A stretch of DNA of 64,000 nucleotides from Bacillus sp. Bos-x628 (GCF_040500475.1 NZ_CP159358.1:1550001-1614000), one strand, 5' to 3'. Positions 39,517-48,244 are shown, numbered from the stretch's first letter. Translations and numbers: made by a program. The notes: generated by a model not told the origin, from the letters alone.

Positions 39517-40332
39517 TTAGGCTGTTTCTGACGCTAGAAATTTATTAATAAAGTAAACTTGTCCTTTTCCAGTCACTTTGGGAGTGCGTGTTGTTCTAAC
39601 CGAGCCATCAGGATTGTTGACCGCTCTCTTTTTAATCTCAAACAGCCCCATATCCATACTGCGCTGTGTTGGGAGATTATATGATTCACCTTTTTTGCGG
39701 ATTAAGTATCCATTCTCTCGTAACCATTCAAAGAGTTTGTTTGGTCCGATTTGCACGTTGTTTTGTTGGAGGATTTTTGCCAATTCTCCAACAAGTACAG
39801 ATGATTCAGACGTTTCGACTGCGTCCGCAAAAAGTGCTTTAGGCTTCATTGCTTTAATCTGCTTGCTTTGTTCTTTCATCGTTTGCAAAGTTGCTTTGAA
39901 AAAATGTTTTGTTTGTTCATCAGCCTGTGGCAAGTACGTTTGAATGAATAGGTCATCGTTTGCTACATATCCGCCTGTTTTACGAATGGTAGGTAACACT
40001 TCATGAGTAATCCATCTTCTAAAATTTTTGAGTGTTTCTACTCTGTTTTTGAATTGTTCTTCAGTCATATGTGATTTTCTCTGCGGCTGCATATTGAATA
40101 AAAGAGAGTACAATCCAGATTCATTTAGTAAGGTCATTTTTTGTAATCCACCAGGGGTATTCACAGGTGACACACCCTTCTCATCTTCATCTAATCTTGC
40201 GAGAGAACGTCTGTAATTCGTGTCACCAAAAACATCACATACATCCTTTGCGACAAACCAAGGTTGTCCATCTTGAATTACTGTTCGAACCTCTTGATTT
40301 TGATAGTTGAAAATCTGTTGTAATTGATTCAT
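39517..40332 (-). CDS. Phage antirepressor (BRO-N plus KilA-C)
   Basis: 271 residues. BRO-N domain: IFNYQNQEVRTVIQDGQPWF, VAKDVCDVFGDTNYRRSLAR, LLNESGLYSLLF, FRRWITHEVLPTIRKTGGYV. C-terminal KilA-C domain: LVGELAKILQQNNVQIGPNK, LFEWLRENGYLIRKKGESYN and VTGKGQVYFINKFL. Antirepressors of this type free phage promoters from the repressor. Confidence 0.92.
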   Translation of the reverse strand: MNQLQQIFNYQNQEVRTVIQDGQPWFVAKDVCDVFGDTNYRRSLARLDEDEKGVSPVNTPGGLQKMTLLNESGLYSLLFNMQPQRKSHMTEEQFKNRVETLKNFRRWITHEVLPTIRKTGGYVANDDLFIQTYLPQADEQTKHFFKATLQTMKEQSKQIKAMKPKALFADAVETSESSVLVGELAKILQQNNVQIGPNKLFEWLRENGYLIRKKGESYNLPTQRSMDMGLFEIKKRAVNNPDGSVRTTRTPKVTGKGQVYFINKFLASETA

Positions 40333-40335
40333 GTT

Positions 40336-40743
40336 TTAGCCTCCAATTGGTTTTTTATCAAAAAACAGTTCATCAATAGTGGTGTCAAAAAAATCAGCTA
40401 GAATTTTGGATTCCTCTAAAGAAAATCTAATTGAACCATTTTCCTTTTTAGAATACGTTGCTTTTGTTATGCCTAACGTTTTCGCCATTACATCTTGGTT
40501 GAAATCGTACTGATTTCTTAGTCTTTTAAGATTCTCTGGGAATTCGGTTGCTAACCTTACTGGTTCAAGATCAATCCTAAACTCCTGTTCTAAGTTAGCT
40601 TGTAATAGTTCTGAGTCGTCAAACTCCACTTTGGCGGCTTTAAAACTAAACAAGATGTCTACGTTCTGTTTAACTCGGTTCCATTCTGATTGTGTGATTC
40701 CGTCTAAAAAATTGGTGAGTTGTTCGATCTTGTTCTTGTTCAT
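40336..40743 (-). CDS. XRE-family regulator
   Basis: 135 residues from the ATG at 40743 (AAGGAGTCACCAC before it). A helical N-terminal half, then a C-terminal HTH: NLKRLRNQYDFNQDVMAKTL, GITKATYSKKENGSIRFSLE, ESKILADFFDTTIDELFF. HTH at the C-terminus is less usual. It sits 3 bases before the antirepressor gene. Confidence 0.7.
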   Translation of the reverse strand: MNKNKIEQLTNFLDGITQSEWNRVKQNVDILFSFKAAKVEFDDSELLQANLEQEFRIDLEPVRLATEFPENLKRLRNQYDFNQDVMAKTLGITKATYSKKENGSIRFSLEESKILADFFDTTIDELFFDKKPIGG

Positions 40744-41069
40744 GTGGTGACTCCTTTCTTGAAGTAATCTGTGTTTTCTTTCATCCATTCGGTATGAAGA
40801 TCAATCCATTCAAGCAGCTGTTTAGTTGGAATGTTCCTTCCTAGCATCGGATTCTTTGGAAAGTCTGATCTGGCTACTAGCTCTGCCATTTTTGTTTCTT
40901 TACATCGAAGCACTTCCATTGCTTCTTTACGGGTTAAAACTGGCTTAAGAGCATATTTGGTTCGGCCGTCTTCAACGCCTTTTTCATAAGCTGCCTGAAA
41001 CAGCTTTTGCATTTGATCTTGAAACACTGTTGCTGTCAACTCGTCAAAAGTGATAACTGTTTGTGGCAT
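40740..41069 (-). CDS. HTH domain early protein
   Basis: 109 residues. C-terminal excisionase-type HTH: LTRKEAMEVLRCKETKMAEL, then NIPTKQLLEWIDLHTEWMKE. An N-terminal helix ELTATVFQDQMQKLFQAAYE. It follows cro and overlaps the next gene by 4 bases. Role probably in early regulation or excision. Confidence 0.65.
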   Translation of the reverse strand: MPQTVITFDELTATVFQDQMQKLFQAAYEKGVEDGRTKYALKPVLTRKEAMEVLRCKETKMAELVARSDFPKNPMLGRNIPTKQLLEWIDLHTEWMKENTDYFKKGVTT

Positions 41070-41079
41070 GATAAACCTC

Positions 41080-41313
41080 CTACGCTGTATTTGTATGAGA
41101 ATCTTGTTCTTTTTGATTAAAAAAAAGAGTCTTTATATCCGTACCTAAAATTTCACTGACCTTAAACGCATCATCCATTTTAGGGTTAGAGTAACCATTC
41201 TCCCAGTTAGAGATAGTTGATTTTTTACAATCGAGCATAAAAGCAAGTTCTTCCTGCGTTAATCCTTTGGCTTTCCTAGCTTGAACCAATTTGAAGTTTT
41301 TCATCTTGCTCAC
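41080..41313 (-). CDS. Cro-like XRE repressor
   Basis: 77 residues, a single HTH: KLVQARKAKGLTQEELAFML, DCKKSTISNWENGYSNPKMD. First gene of the leftward early operon, divergent from the CI-like repressor. GGGGGTGAGC precedes the ATG. Its promoter contains operator O2 in the spacer. Expected to act as Cro. Confidence 0.82.
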   Translation of the reverse strand: MSKMKNFKLVQARKAKGLTQEELAFMLDCKKSTISNWENGYSNPKMDDAFKVSEILGTDIKTLFFNQKEQDSHTNTA

Positions 41314-41320
41314 CCCCTTT

Positions 41321-41444
41321 GTATAAGATTCTTGTACTTGTTGATTTCATTATAAGTATAAGAATCTTGTATGTCAACACAAAAGTATGAATTTCTTATA
41401 CTTTTGTTTAATAAGATTTTCTTTGTAGTACAATAAACTTGTAC
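41321..41444. promoter_or_regulatory. Lysis-lysogeny switch: four operators and divergent promoters
   Basis: Four 17-bp dyads of the form GTAYAAGA-N-TCTTRTAC: O1 41321-41337 (GTATAAGATTCTTGTAC), O2 41356-41372, O3 41385-41401, O4 41428-41444. The leftward cro promoter is TTGACA (41372-41377) - 17 bp - TATAAT (41349-41354), with O2 in its spacer. O4 overlaps the likely -10 of the rightward repressor promoter. The repressor presumably binds all four with different strength. Confidence 0.8.
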
Positions 41445-41466
41445 TTTTAAATTGGAGGAAACTGTC

Positions 41467-41817
41467 ATGTTATCTAAAAGGTTAAAGAGTGTCAGAAAAA
41501 ATAAGGGGTTAACACAAGAAGAATTAGCTAAACGTGTTAAGACAACTAAAGGAACAATAAGTAATTATGAGAATGGGCATAGTACCCCTTCTAATGAAAT
41601 GTTAAAAGACCTAGCTGACGCATTAGATACAACGACAGATTACCTTTTAGGGAGAACCGACAACATTAATGAACATACATCTGAATTTTTTATTAATGAC
41701 CCTGACCTTCAAATTGCATTTAAAGAAGCCTCTGACTTTTCTGAAGAAGCTAGGAGACAAACAATAGACTTTATCAAATACATCAAAGAGAAGGAAAAAA
41801 AGAAGGGTAGAAAATAA
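41467..41817 (+). CDS. CI-type repressor, XRE / ImmR-like
   Basis: 116 residues from the ATG at 41467 (TTGGAGGAAACTGTC before it). HTH: RLKSVRKNKGLTQEELAKRV, KTTKGTISNYENGHSTPSNE, MLKDLADALDTTTDYLLGRT. A short C-terminal oligomerisation segment follows. There is no peptidase (LexA-like) domain, so it would be removed by an ImmA-type protease, as in ICEBs1 and phi105-like phages. The matching immA gene here is broken. Confidence 0.85.
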   Translation: MLSKRLKSVRKNKGLTQEELAKRVKTTKGTISNYENGHSTPSNEMLKDLADALDTTTDYLLGRTDNINEHTSEFFINDPDLQIAFKEASDFSEEARRQTIDFIKYIKEKEKKKGRK

Positions 41818-42231
41818 AAGCTGTGGTCAACCGAATAAACCCTTTTAAACTACATTTACATTATCTCTAAGAGGTAAAAATATACCTGAAGTATAAAAAA
41901 ACGTATTAGAAGGTAAATATGACGTTTTAAATCAACCTAACTTTTTTTATTCTTTTTAAAAAAAATCTTGCATTATTCATTTGAGTATGTTATTTTTTAA
42001 AATCTTTTAATTATTTATATATATTTATATATTATTTAGTTTAATTAATGCTGAAGGTTCTGCCTCAAATTTTGAGGTAAATCATTCAGTTGAAACTATT
42101 TCAACCTCAAAATTTACGGTTGAACATTTAGGCTTTTTAATCAGATAAAAGAGATAAAAAGTAAGAAATTCCTTTATTTAGTCGATATAATATAAATAGA
42201 TTGCATTTCATTATAAAAGGGGGAATTACAA
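41818..42231. other. AT-rich gap with nested hairpins
   Basis: No gene. 42063-42115 folds on itself: palindrome CCTCAAATTTTGAGG (42063-42077), outer stem AAATTTTGAGGT (42067-42078) with ACCTCAAAATTT (42104-42115), inner stem GTTGAAA (42089-42095) with TTTCAAC (42099-42105). There is a further TTCAAC...GTTGAA pair. It may be a terminator-like barrier after the repressor gene, or a leader of the lipoprotein gene. Confidence 0.5.
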
Positions 42232-42939
42232 TTGAAAAAATGGTTATTAGGTATTGGGGCTTTGACTTTTAGTTTTTCTTTAGCTGCTTGTAATTCGGAG
42301 GACTCTTCAGCAAAAGACGATAAAGCCAATGAGAAGAAAACAACAATAAAAACTGAAGAAAAAACGGAAGATAAGACAACGAAAAAGACAGATTCTGCAA
42401 CAGAAGAAAAATACAAGTTCTCTAACGAATCTGGTGACTTTACAATATTAGCCGGCTACAAAAATGATCAAAGCGATAAAGAAAAAGGTTTTATAAGCTT
42501 AGATTTTCAAGGCTTTAAACTTAAATTTATGCCTGTTCTCGTAGACATTAAATTGTCTGATTCCATGAAACAAGAAGAAGAATTTAGTGGAAAAGATACA
42601 ATCAGAGCGATTATGATCTCAACAGAGGCTGAGAACACTGCTGATCACGATGTAGACTATAACGGAGATATTACGGTCATTACAGATACAAAAGAACAGC
42701 TTACCGCAGATAGTGGACTGTTGTCTAACAATCCTATTGTTATGACCTACCAAGGCAAAGTTAAAGAGCAAGGCTTTTTCTTGATTCCGTTAAAAGATCA
42801 GAAATCTACTCCTAAAGAGCTGGAACTTAGATTCACGCCGCCATACAAAGTGGAAAACGGTGCTGTTAACACCGAAACAGGTTTAATGGGTAAAGAACAA
42901 GCAATAAAAGTAAAATATACTTCTAGAGAATCATTATAA
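42232..42939 (+). CDS. Prophage lipoprotein, possible superinfection exclusion
   Basis: 235 residues from a TTG after AAAGGGGG. Type II signal peptide MKKWLLGIGALTFSFSLAAC with lipobox LAAC at Cys20, then a Lys/Glu/Thr-rich linker (about 22-60) and a beta-rich domain (FTILAGYKNDQSDKEKGFIS, RAIMISTEAENTADHDVDYN, ELELRFTPPYKVENG). It lies in the lysogeny module between repressor and immA, where lipoproteins of some phages (Ltp of TP-J34) block infection by related phages. That role is inferred from position. Its last codons are the right side of the deletion junction in prophage R. Confidence 0.75.
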   Translation: MKKWLLGIGALTFSFSLAACNSEDSSAKDDKANEKKTTIKTEEKTEDKTTKKTDSATEEKYKFSNESGDFTILAGYKNDQSDKEKGFISLDFQGFKLKFMPVLVDIKLSDSMKQEEEFSGKDTIRAIMISTEAENTADHDVDYNGDITVITDTKEQLTADSGLLSNNPIVMTYQGKVKEQGFFLIPLKDQKSTPKELELRFTPPYKVENGAVNTETGLMGKEQAIKVKYTSRESL

Positions 42940-43012
42940 AGAATGCCCTCATAGTGGGGCTTTTCTTTTCAATCAAAAATAGAACATATATTCTTATTTT
43001 AGAGGTGATTAG

Positions 43013-43518
43013 GTGAAAGGACTATCTCATTTAGAAGAAGAAGTGAAGAAAATATACACAAAATTAAACATGCTTACGCCAGAATTGATTGATATGGAAC
43101 TTATGGCAGCTTCACTAAAAATATGGCTTCACTTTGAAAAAGAAGAACGAGCGTTGTCTTCTGTGTGAATGGCTCGTACAGCATGGTTATTGATAAGAGG
43201 CTATCTAAACAAGAACAATGGCAGGATTTTGCTCATGAGCTTTGCCATGTAGTTAAACACTATGGAAATCAGTTTGATATGCACAGGCTATTTCGAGAAT
43301 TGCAAGAATATCAGGCTAATAGTTTTATGTATCATTTCTGTGTACCAACTTTTATGCTTGAAAATTTGAGCCTGCCTTCTTTACAATCTGAAGCGATTAA
43401 ACTAATTGGTGACACCTTTAATGTGACTTACTCTTTTGCCGCTACCCGCTTAGAAATGTTTAGAAGAAAAAGCATTGCTTTTGCTTTATATGAGCATCCC
43501 TTAAAACAAATAAATTGA
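43013..43518 (+). pseudogene. immA: ImmA-type anti-repressor protease, frameshifted
   Basis: A GTG at 43013 (GAGGTGATTAG upstream) opens VKGLSHLEEEVKKIYTKLNM ... KIWLHFEKEERALSSV and then stops at a TGA. The rest continues in another frame from about 43160: CVNGSYSMVIDKRLSKQEQW, DFAHELCHVVKHYGN with an intact HExxH and ELQEYQANSF. One missing base near 43150 explains this; the equivalent stretch of the copy in prophage R is in frame. ImmA proteases cut ImmR-type repressors to induce the element. The residual C-terminal frame from a GTG at 43165 keeps the motif, but lacks the N-terminal part. Confidence 0.8.
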
Positions 43519-43535
43519 GGAGGAGACTGTATAAC

Positions 43536-44684
43536 ATGGCTTACTTTAGAAAGGTTCCAGCAAAAAACAAAAAAGGGTACACCTATTCTTTTACAATTGA
43601 GTTAGGTAAAGACCCCATCACAGGTAAAAGAAAGCAGGTTACACGTAGAGGATTTGAAACAAAGAAGGAAGCTGAAGTTGTAGCCAACGAAATTGAAAAT
43701 CAAATTAATAAAAATACTTTTATTTTAGATAGTAACGTTCTTCTTTCATCACATATAGAAAAGTGGCTTGATCTAATTGCAAAAAGAAAAGTAAAGGAAA
43801 CGACTTTCAAGAATTACCGCAGAGTGGTTAAAAACAAAATAATACCTTTGTTGGGCCATTTTAAATTAAACGAGATCAAACCAGCACATATTGAACATTT
43901 TATTGCAAAATTATTGGACGAGGGACTTTCTGAAAGATATATAGAATATATATTTGCTGTTCTGTATGGATCCATGGAAAAAGCGGTTGATTGGGAGTTG
44001 ATTAACAAAAACCCTCTAGACAAAGTAAAGGTACCTCGTGGGCGCAGAAGAAAATACGTTACTTGGACACGAGAAGAAGTAAATAAATTTTTAAACGTAG
44101 CTAAGTTTGTGACAGCACCTGTATATCACGCTATTTTCACAACTGCCCTTTACACTGGCATGAGGCGGGGAGAACTTCTCGGGCTTAAATGGGAGGATGT
44201 TGATTTCGATGCTGGTACAATTCACGTAAGAAGAAATTTGATATATGATGACGAAGGCTTCCGTTTCGGCACATTGAAAACAGAATCATCGGAAAGAGAT
44301 ATTACAATTGAAGATTACCTAGTCGAATGTTTGAAGTCTTATCGCATTAAGCAACTTGAAATCAAAATGAGTTTAGGAAAGTTATATGATGATCAGGATC
44401 TTATTTTCGCTAGACAAGATGGCAGACCGATTTATCCTCGTACATTAACTGAAAACTTCAATAGAGCGACCAAAGAAGCCGCTCTACCAAAAATACGTAT
44501 TCATGACTGCCGTCACACTCACGCAACGTTATTATTAGAAGCTGGTGTATCGTTAAAAGAAGTTCAAGAACGCCTTGGCCATTCATCTATTAAAATGACT
44601 GGTGATATTTACGCTCATGTAACTCCAAAAATCAAAGCAAGAACAGCACAAAAATTCGGTGATTACATGAAATTAGAAGGCTAA
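43536..44684 (+). CDS. int: Tyrosine integrase of prophage P
   Basis: 382 residues from the ATG at 43536; TTGAGGAGGAGA lies upstream and a TTG at 43515 is an alternative start. N-terminal arm-binding AP2-type domain (TYSFTIELGKDPITGKRKQV), SAM-like core-binding domain (about 60-170), and the catalytic domain with Arg in TGMRRGELLGLKW, HDCRHTHATLLLEAG (HxxR), LGHSS and the nucleophile in DIYAHVTP. ICE/phage integrase of the Tn916-phi105 class. It inserts the phage into the 3' end of rlmCD, which begins 47 bases further on. Confidence 0.93.
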   Translation: MAYFRKVPAKNKKGYTYSFTIELGKDPITGKRKQVTRRGFETKKEAEVVANEIENQINKNTFILDSNVLLSSHIEKWLDLIAKRKVKETTFKNYRRVVKNKIIPLLGHFKLNEIKPAHIEHFIAKLLDEGLSERYIEYIFAVLYGSMEKAVDWELINKNPLDKVKVPRGRRRKYVTWTREEVNKFLNVAKFVTAPVYHAIFTTALYTGMRRGELLGLKWEDVDFDAGTIHVRRNLIYDDEGFRFGTLKTESSERDITIEDYLVECLKSYRIKQLEIKMSLGKLYDDQDLIFARQDGRPIYPRTLTENFNRATKEAALPKIRIHDCRHTHATLLLEAGVSLKEVQERLGHSSIKMTGDIYAHVTPKIKARTAQKFGDYMKLEG

Positions 44685-44775
44685 GTGGTCAAAATGTGGT
44701 CAAATGCGCTCTCGTGGCTCTTAAATCCTTGTTATTTAAGGGATAAAGATGCCACGCACTCCACATGATTCGTAT
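44685..44775. other. attR of prophage P with arm sites
   Basis: GTGGTCA arm repeats at 44685-44691 and 44696-44702, an inverted repeat CGTGGC (44713-44718) / GCCACG (44751-44756) with inner CTTAAAT/ATTTAAG, and the 16-base core 44760-44775 shared with attL. The last 44 bases are coding for the RlmCD C-terminus on the minus strand, so integration keeps the gene intact. Confidence 0.7.
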
Positions 44776-46108
44776 GCGGAAACATATCCACAGGCTGAAC
44801 TTCCTCTGTCACATACCCACCATCTTCAAGAATACGCAAATCACGAGCAAGCGTTCCTGGGTTACAGGACACATAAACAACACGGTTTGGTTTCATCTTT
44901 AAAATGGTGTTAAGCAGCGCTTCGTCACAGCCTTTTCTCGGCGGGTCAACGACTAAGGTATCTGCTTTGATGCCTTGTTTGTACCAATTCGGGATGACGA
45001 TTTCTGCTTGGCCGACAGCGAATTCGACGTTGTTGATCCCGTTTAACGCAGCGTTTCGTTTTGCATCTTCAATTGCTTCTGGCACGATTTCAACGCCGTA
45101 CACCTTGCCTGCTTTTTGTGCAAGAAATAAGGAAATCGTACCGATTCCACAGTATGCATCTATCACGGTTTCTTCACCTTGCAGCTCTGCATATTCAAGT
45201 GCTTTGTCATAAAGAACCTTTGTTTGGGCTGGGTTGACTTGATAAAATGAGCGAGCTGAAATAGCGAATTTGATATCGCCAATGGTGTCATAAATGTATT
45301 CTTCCCCCCATAAAACGGTCGTTTCGTCTCCAAAAATGACATTTGTTTTCTTAGAATTCACATTTTGCACAATTGACCGAACGTGTGGGAAGCGTGCTAT
45401 AATCTTCTCAATCACCTGCTGCTTCTGCGGAAAATCAGCCGTTCTTGTCACAAAGACCACCATCATTTCACCTGTTGCGATGCCGCAGCGAACCATCACA
45501 TGACGAAGCCAGCCTTTATGTCGTTCTTCGTTGTATGCTTTTATGCCGAACGCATTGCATATTTCTTTGACCGCCTGTACGACTTCATCATTTTCTGATT
45601 GCTGGATGAGACATTTTTCCATATCAATGATTTCATGGGTACGCTGCTGATAAAATCCTGCAACGAGTCCGCCTTCTCGTTCCCCAACTGGAACTTGTGC
45701 TTTGTTTCGATAATTCCATGGGTCGTTCATGCCGAGTACAGGATGAACTTTTACACGGCTCATATCAAGCTTTCCGATCCGCTCTAATACGTCCTTCACT
45801 TGTTTTTGTTTAAATAACAACTGACCTTCATAGCTCATATGCTGAATTTGGCAGCCGCCGCATTGCTTGTAAATGGGACATGGCGCATCTTGCCTGTACT
45901 GACTTTCCTTTGTCAGCTCCATGAGCCGTCCAAAAGCAAATCCTTTTTTGACACGAGTTACTTTGATGTTTCCTTGTTCGTCTGGAAGGGCATTCGGCAC
46001 AAAGATGGGAAATCCCTCAATCTTCGCTACTCCTGCACCTTCGTGTGTTAAGTCCTCGAAGGTTACATTGTAGTATTCATTTTTTTGAACAGGTGGTTTC
46101 ATTTTCAC
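44732..46108 (-). CDS. rlmCD: 23S rRNA (uracil-5-)-methyltransferase RlmCD
   Basis: 458 residues from the GTG at 46108 (GAGGTG 9 bases before; the frame reaches 46120). TRAM domain at about 1-60 ([20 protein letters not shown]), iron-sulfur Cys cluster ([14 protein letters not shown] and a later Cys), SAM-binding [29 protein letters not shown] and catalytic Cys in [13 protein letters not shown]. It makes m5U in 23S rRNA (U747 and U1939 in B. subtilis YefA). Its 3' end is the attachment site of the mobile elements to the left, and its final residues (CVASLSLK) are supplied by prophage P. Confidence 0.93.
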   Translation of the reverse strand: MKMKPPVQKNEYYNVTFEDLTHEGAGVAKIEGFPIFVPNALPDEQGNIKVTRVKKGFAFGRLMELTKESQYRQDAPCPIYKQCGGCQIQHMSYEGQLLFKQKQVKDVLERIGKLDMSRVKVHPVLGMNDPWNYRNKAQVPVGEREGGLVAGFYQQRTHEIIDMEKCLIQQSENDEVVQAVKEICNAFGIKAYNEERHKGWLRHVMVRCGIATGEMMVVFVTRTADFPQKQQVIEKIIARFPHVRSIVQNVNSKKTNVIFGDETTVLWGEEYIYDTIGDIKFAISARSFYQVNPAQTKVLYDKALEYAELQGEETVIDAYCGIGTISLFLAQKAGKVYGVEIVPEAIEDAKRNAALNGINNVEFAVGQAEIVIPNWYKQGIKADTLVVDPPRKGCDEALLNTILKMKPNRVVYVSCNPGTLARDLRILEDGGYVTEEVQPVDMFPHTNHVECVASLSLK

Positions 46109-46169
46109 CAATTTTATCACCTCATTTGCAAAGAAAAACTTGGTCGCCTCAAGGAACCAAGTTCAATCT

Positions 46170-47078
46170 CTACCCTATTTTTTCAGCTGTTGCTTTTGGC
46201 ACAATAAATTCAATATGGCGATACAGGTTTTCAAATTCACCTGGCAGCATGCCGCCGTATTCACCATCTAAATTGAGTTGCATTTTATCTTTTACATCTA
46301 CTTTGACGCGATTCGCTTTTGTGTAGATGACATTGTTATCATGAATATGTTCGCCTCGTAATGCGAGGCTTATCACTCTAATGGCTTCGGCTAAATTCAC
46401 CTTTTTCAAAATAATCAGATCAAACATGCCATCATCTAAAATGGAGTCAGGCGCTAGCTTTTCAAAGCCTCCTACTGAGTTTGTTAGTGAAACAAGAAAC
46501 AGCATGATTTCTCCATGAAATAACTTGCCGTCATATTCAATTTCGACTTCTGTCGGGCGGATCGACGGAAGCATCTCCATGCCTTTCAAATAATAAGCAA
46601 GCTGTCCAAGCATCGTCTTCAGCTTACTTGGCACCTCATAGGTCAGCTCTGTCAACCGCCCGCCGCCCGCAATATTGATAAAATAATGTCCGTTGACTTT
46701 ACCAATATCAAGCGGCTTTGCAACACCGTCAATGATCGCATCTGTCGCTTTTAAAACATCTTCTCTTGGAATCCCAAGTGCTCTTGCAAAGTCATTTGTC
46801 GTTCCGACTGGAATGATTCCCAATTTCGGTCTTTTTTCAAGCGGTGCTAACCCATTGACGACTTCATTGATCGTGCCGTCTCCACCTGCTGCTACAATTA
46901 AATCAAATTCTCTTTGTGCAGCTTTTTCTGCTGCTTGTGTCGCATCTCCTTCACACGTTGTCGCATGACAAGATGTTTCATAACCGGCTTGTTCAAATTT
47001 TTGCAAAACCTGCGGTAAATTCTTTTTAAATATTTCTCGCCCAGATGTCGGATTGTATATAATTCGAGCACGTTTCAT
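46170..47078 (-). CDS. dgkB: Diacylglycerol kinase DgkB
   Basis: 302 residues. The DAGK catalytic signature is clear: VAAGGDGTINEVVNGL (about 63-78) and GIIPVGTTNDFARALGIP, then DIGKVNGHYFINIAGGGRLT and DGEYGGMLPGEFENLYRHIE. It recycles diacylglycerol from lipoteichoic-acid synthesis into phosphatidic acid. Same order as in B. subtilis (yerQ next to yefA). Confidence 0.93.
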   Translation of the reverse strand: MKRARIIYNPTSGREIFKKNLPQVLQKFEQAGYETSCHATTCEGDATQAAEKAAQREFDLIVAAGGDGTINEVVNGLAPLEKRPKLGIIPVGTTNDFARALGIPREDVLKATDAIIDGVAKPLDIGKVNGHYFINIAGGGRLTELTYEVPSKLKTMLGQLAYYLKGMEMLPSIRPTEVEIEYDGKLFHGEIMLFLVSLTNSVGGFEKLAPDSILDDGMFDLIILKKVNLAEAIRVISLALRGEHIHDNNVIYTKANRVKVDVKDKMQLNLDGEYGGMLPGEFENLYRHIEFIVPKATAEKIG

Positions 47079-47258
47079 TCATCATCATCCTATATTCATT
47101 ATGCAATCTATTTTCAACACTAACAACCTTTAATTATACTATGAGTTTTGAAAATGGCAACAGAACTGCCGCCTAATATTTGAAATCTCTTATGATACTC
47201 CTCCTTAAAAAGAATGCATTCTGATAAGATAAAAAAGCGCTACAAAGGATGGTATGCA

Positions 47259-48212
47259 ATGAAAAAGCCTGTTTATTTCAATCATGACGGTGGTGTTGAA
47301 GACCTTGCCGCCTTGTTTCTTGTTCTTCAAATAGAGCGTATTGAAGGTATTGGAATGTTTGTTATACCTGCTGATTGTTATTTAGAACCTGCACTTCGTA
47401 CATCTCAAAAAATCACGGATCGTTTTGGGTCTTATGACATTGAAGTTGCAGCTTCTCACTCCAGAGGTGTTAATTCATTTCCAAAGGAGTGGCGTATGCA
47501 TGCTTTCTATGTTGATGCACTTTCAATTTTAAATGAAAAAGGTTCGGTCGATACAAAAGTATCTAAATTTCCAGCACACCTTCATCTCGTTGAATCTGTC
47601 AATAAGGCAACAGAACCTGTCACACTCCTCTTTACAGGTCCGTTCACAGACCTTGTGCGCGCCATAGATGAAGATCCCTCCATCTCAAGCATAATTAAGA
47701 ATTTGGTGTGGATGGGCGGTACATTTCTTGAAAAGCGCAATGTAGAAGAGCCTGAGCATGACGGAACAGCAGAGTGGAATGCCTTTTGGGATCCTTATGC
47801 CGTCAGCACTGTCTTTCAGGAGCATTTTCCGATTGAAATGGTTGCGCTTGAAAGCATCAATCAAGTCGCACTCACACTTGATGTGCGCCAGCACTGGGCT
47901 TCCCTTTGTTCCCATATCGGGATTGATTTTATTGGACAATGCTATGCCTTTTGCCCGCCGCTTATTCATGATGAGACCAACTCGACCTATTACTTATGGA
48001 ATATACTGACGACAATTACCCTTGATTTCTCAGCGATTACCCGTTCAAAAGAAATAAGTGCGATTGTTTACACTGAAACGCCAAAACAAGGGCGTATCGA
48101 AGAGCATCTAAATGGAAAACTGAATCATGTCATTGACCATGTTAATCGTGATACTTTCTTCCAAGCCTTTGAGAAGTTCATGAGAAAAGCTGTTTGTCGC
48201 ATTACCACATGA
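47259..48212 (+). CDS. Nucleoside hydrolase (IunH-like)
   Basis: 317 residues from the ATG at 47259 (AAAGGATGGTATGCA before it). The metal motif reads VYFNHDGGVEDLAALFLVL (canonical DxDPGxDD, with the first Asp as Asn here), followed by ITLLFTGPFTDL-type, NLVWMGGTF and AEWNAFWDPYAVSTVF, all typical of inosine-uridine hydrolases. It would cleave nucleosides to base and ribose. The D-to-N change may alter metal binding, so the substrate is uncertain. Not present at this place in B. subtilis. Confidence 0.82.
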   Translation: MKKPVYFNHDGGVEDLAALFLVLQIERIEGIGMFVIPADCYLEPALRTSQKITDRFGSYDIEVAASHSRGVNSFPKEWRMHAFYVDALSILNEKGSVDTKVSKFPAHLHLVESVNKATEPVTLLFTGPFTDLVRAIDEDPSISSIIKNLVWMGGTFLEKRNVEEPEHDGTAEWNAFWDPYAVSTVFQEHFPIEMVALESINQVALTLDVRQHWASLCSHIGIDFIGQCYAFCPPLIHDETNSTYYLWNILTTITLDFSAITRSKEISAIVYTETPKQGRIEEHLNGKLNHVIDHVNRDTFFQAFEKFMRKAVCRITT

Positions 48213-48217
48213 AAAAA

Positions 48218-48239
48218 AGCCCCACCAATCAGCGGGGCT
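48218..48239. terminator. Terminator between convergent genes
   Basis: AGCCCC-accaatcagc-GGGGCT with an A-run on its left, which is the T-run for leftward swrC transcripts. Confidence 0.85.
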
Positions 48240-48244
48240 TCATC

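Noticed and set aside
44685..44775. tRNA gene as integration target
   Set aside because: No cloverleaf can be formed; the target is clearly the rlmCD 3' end.
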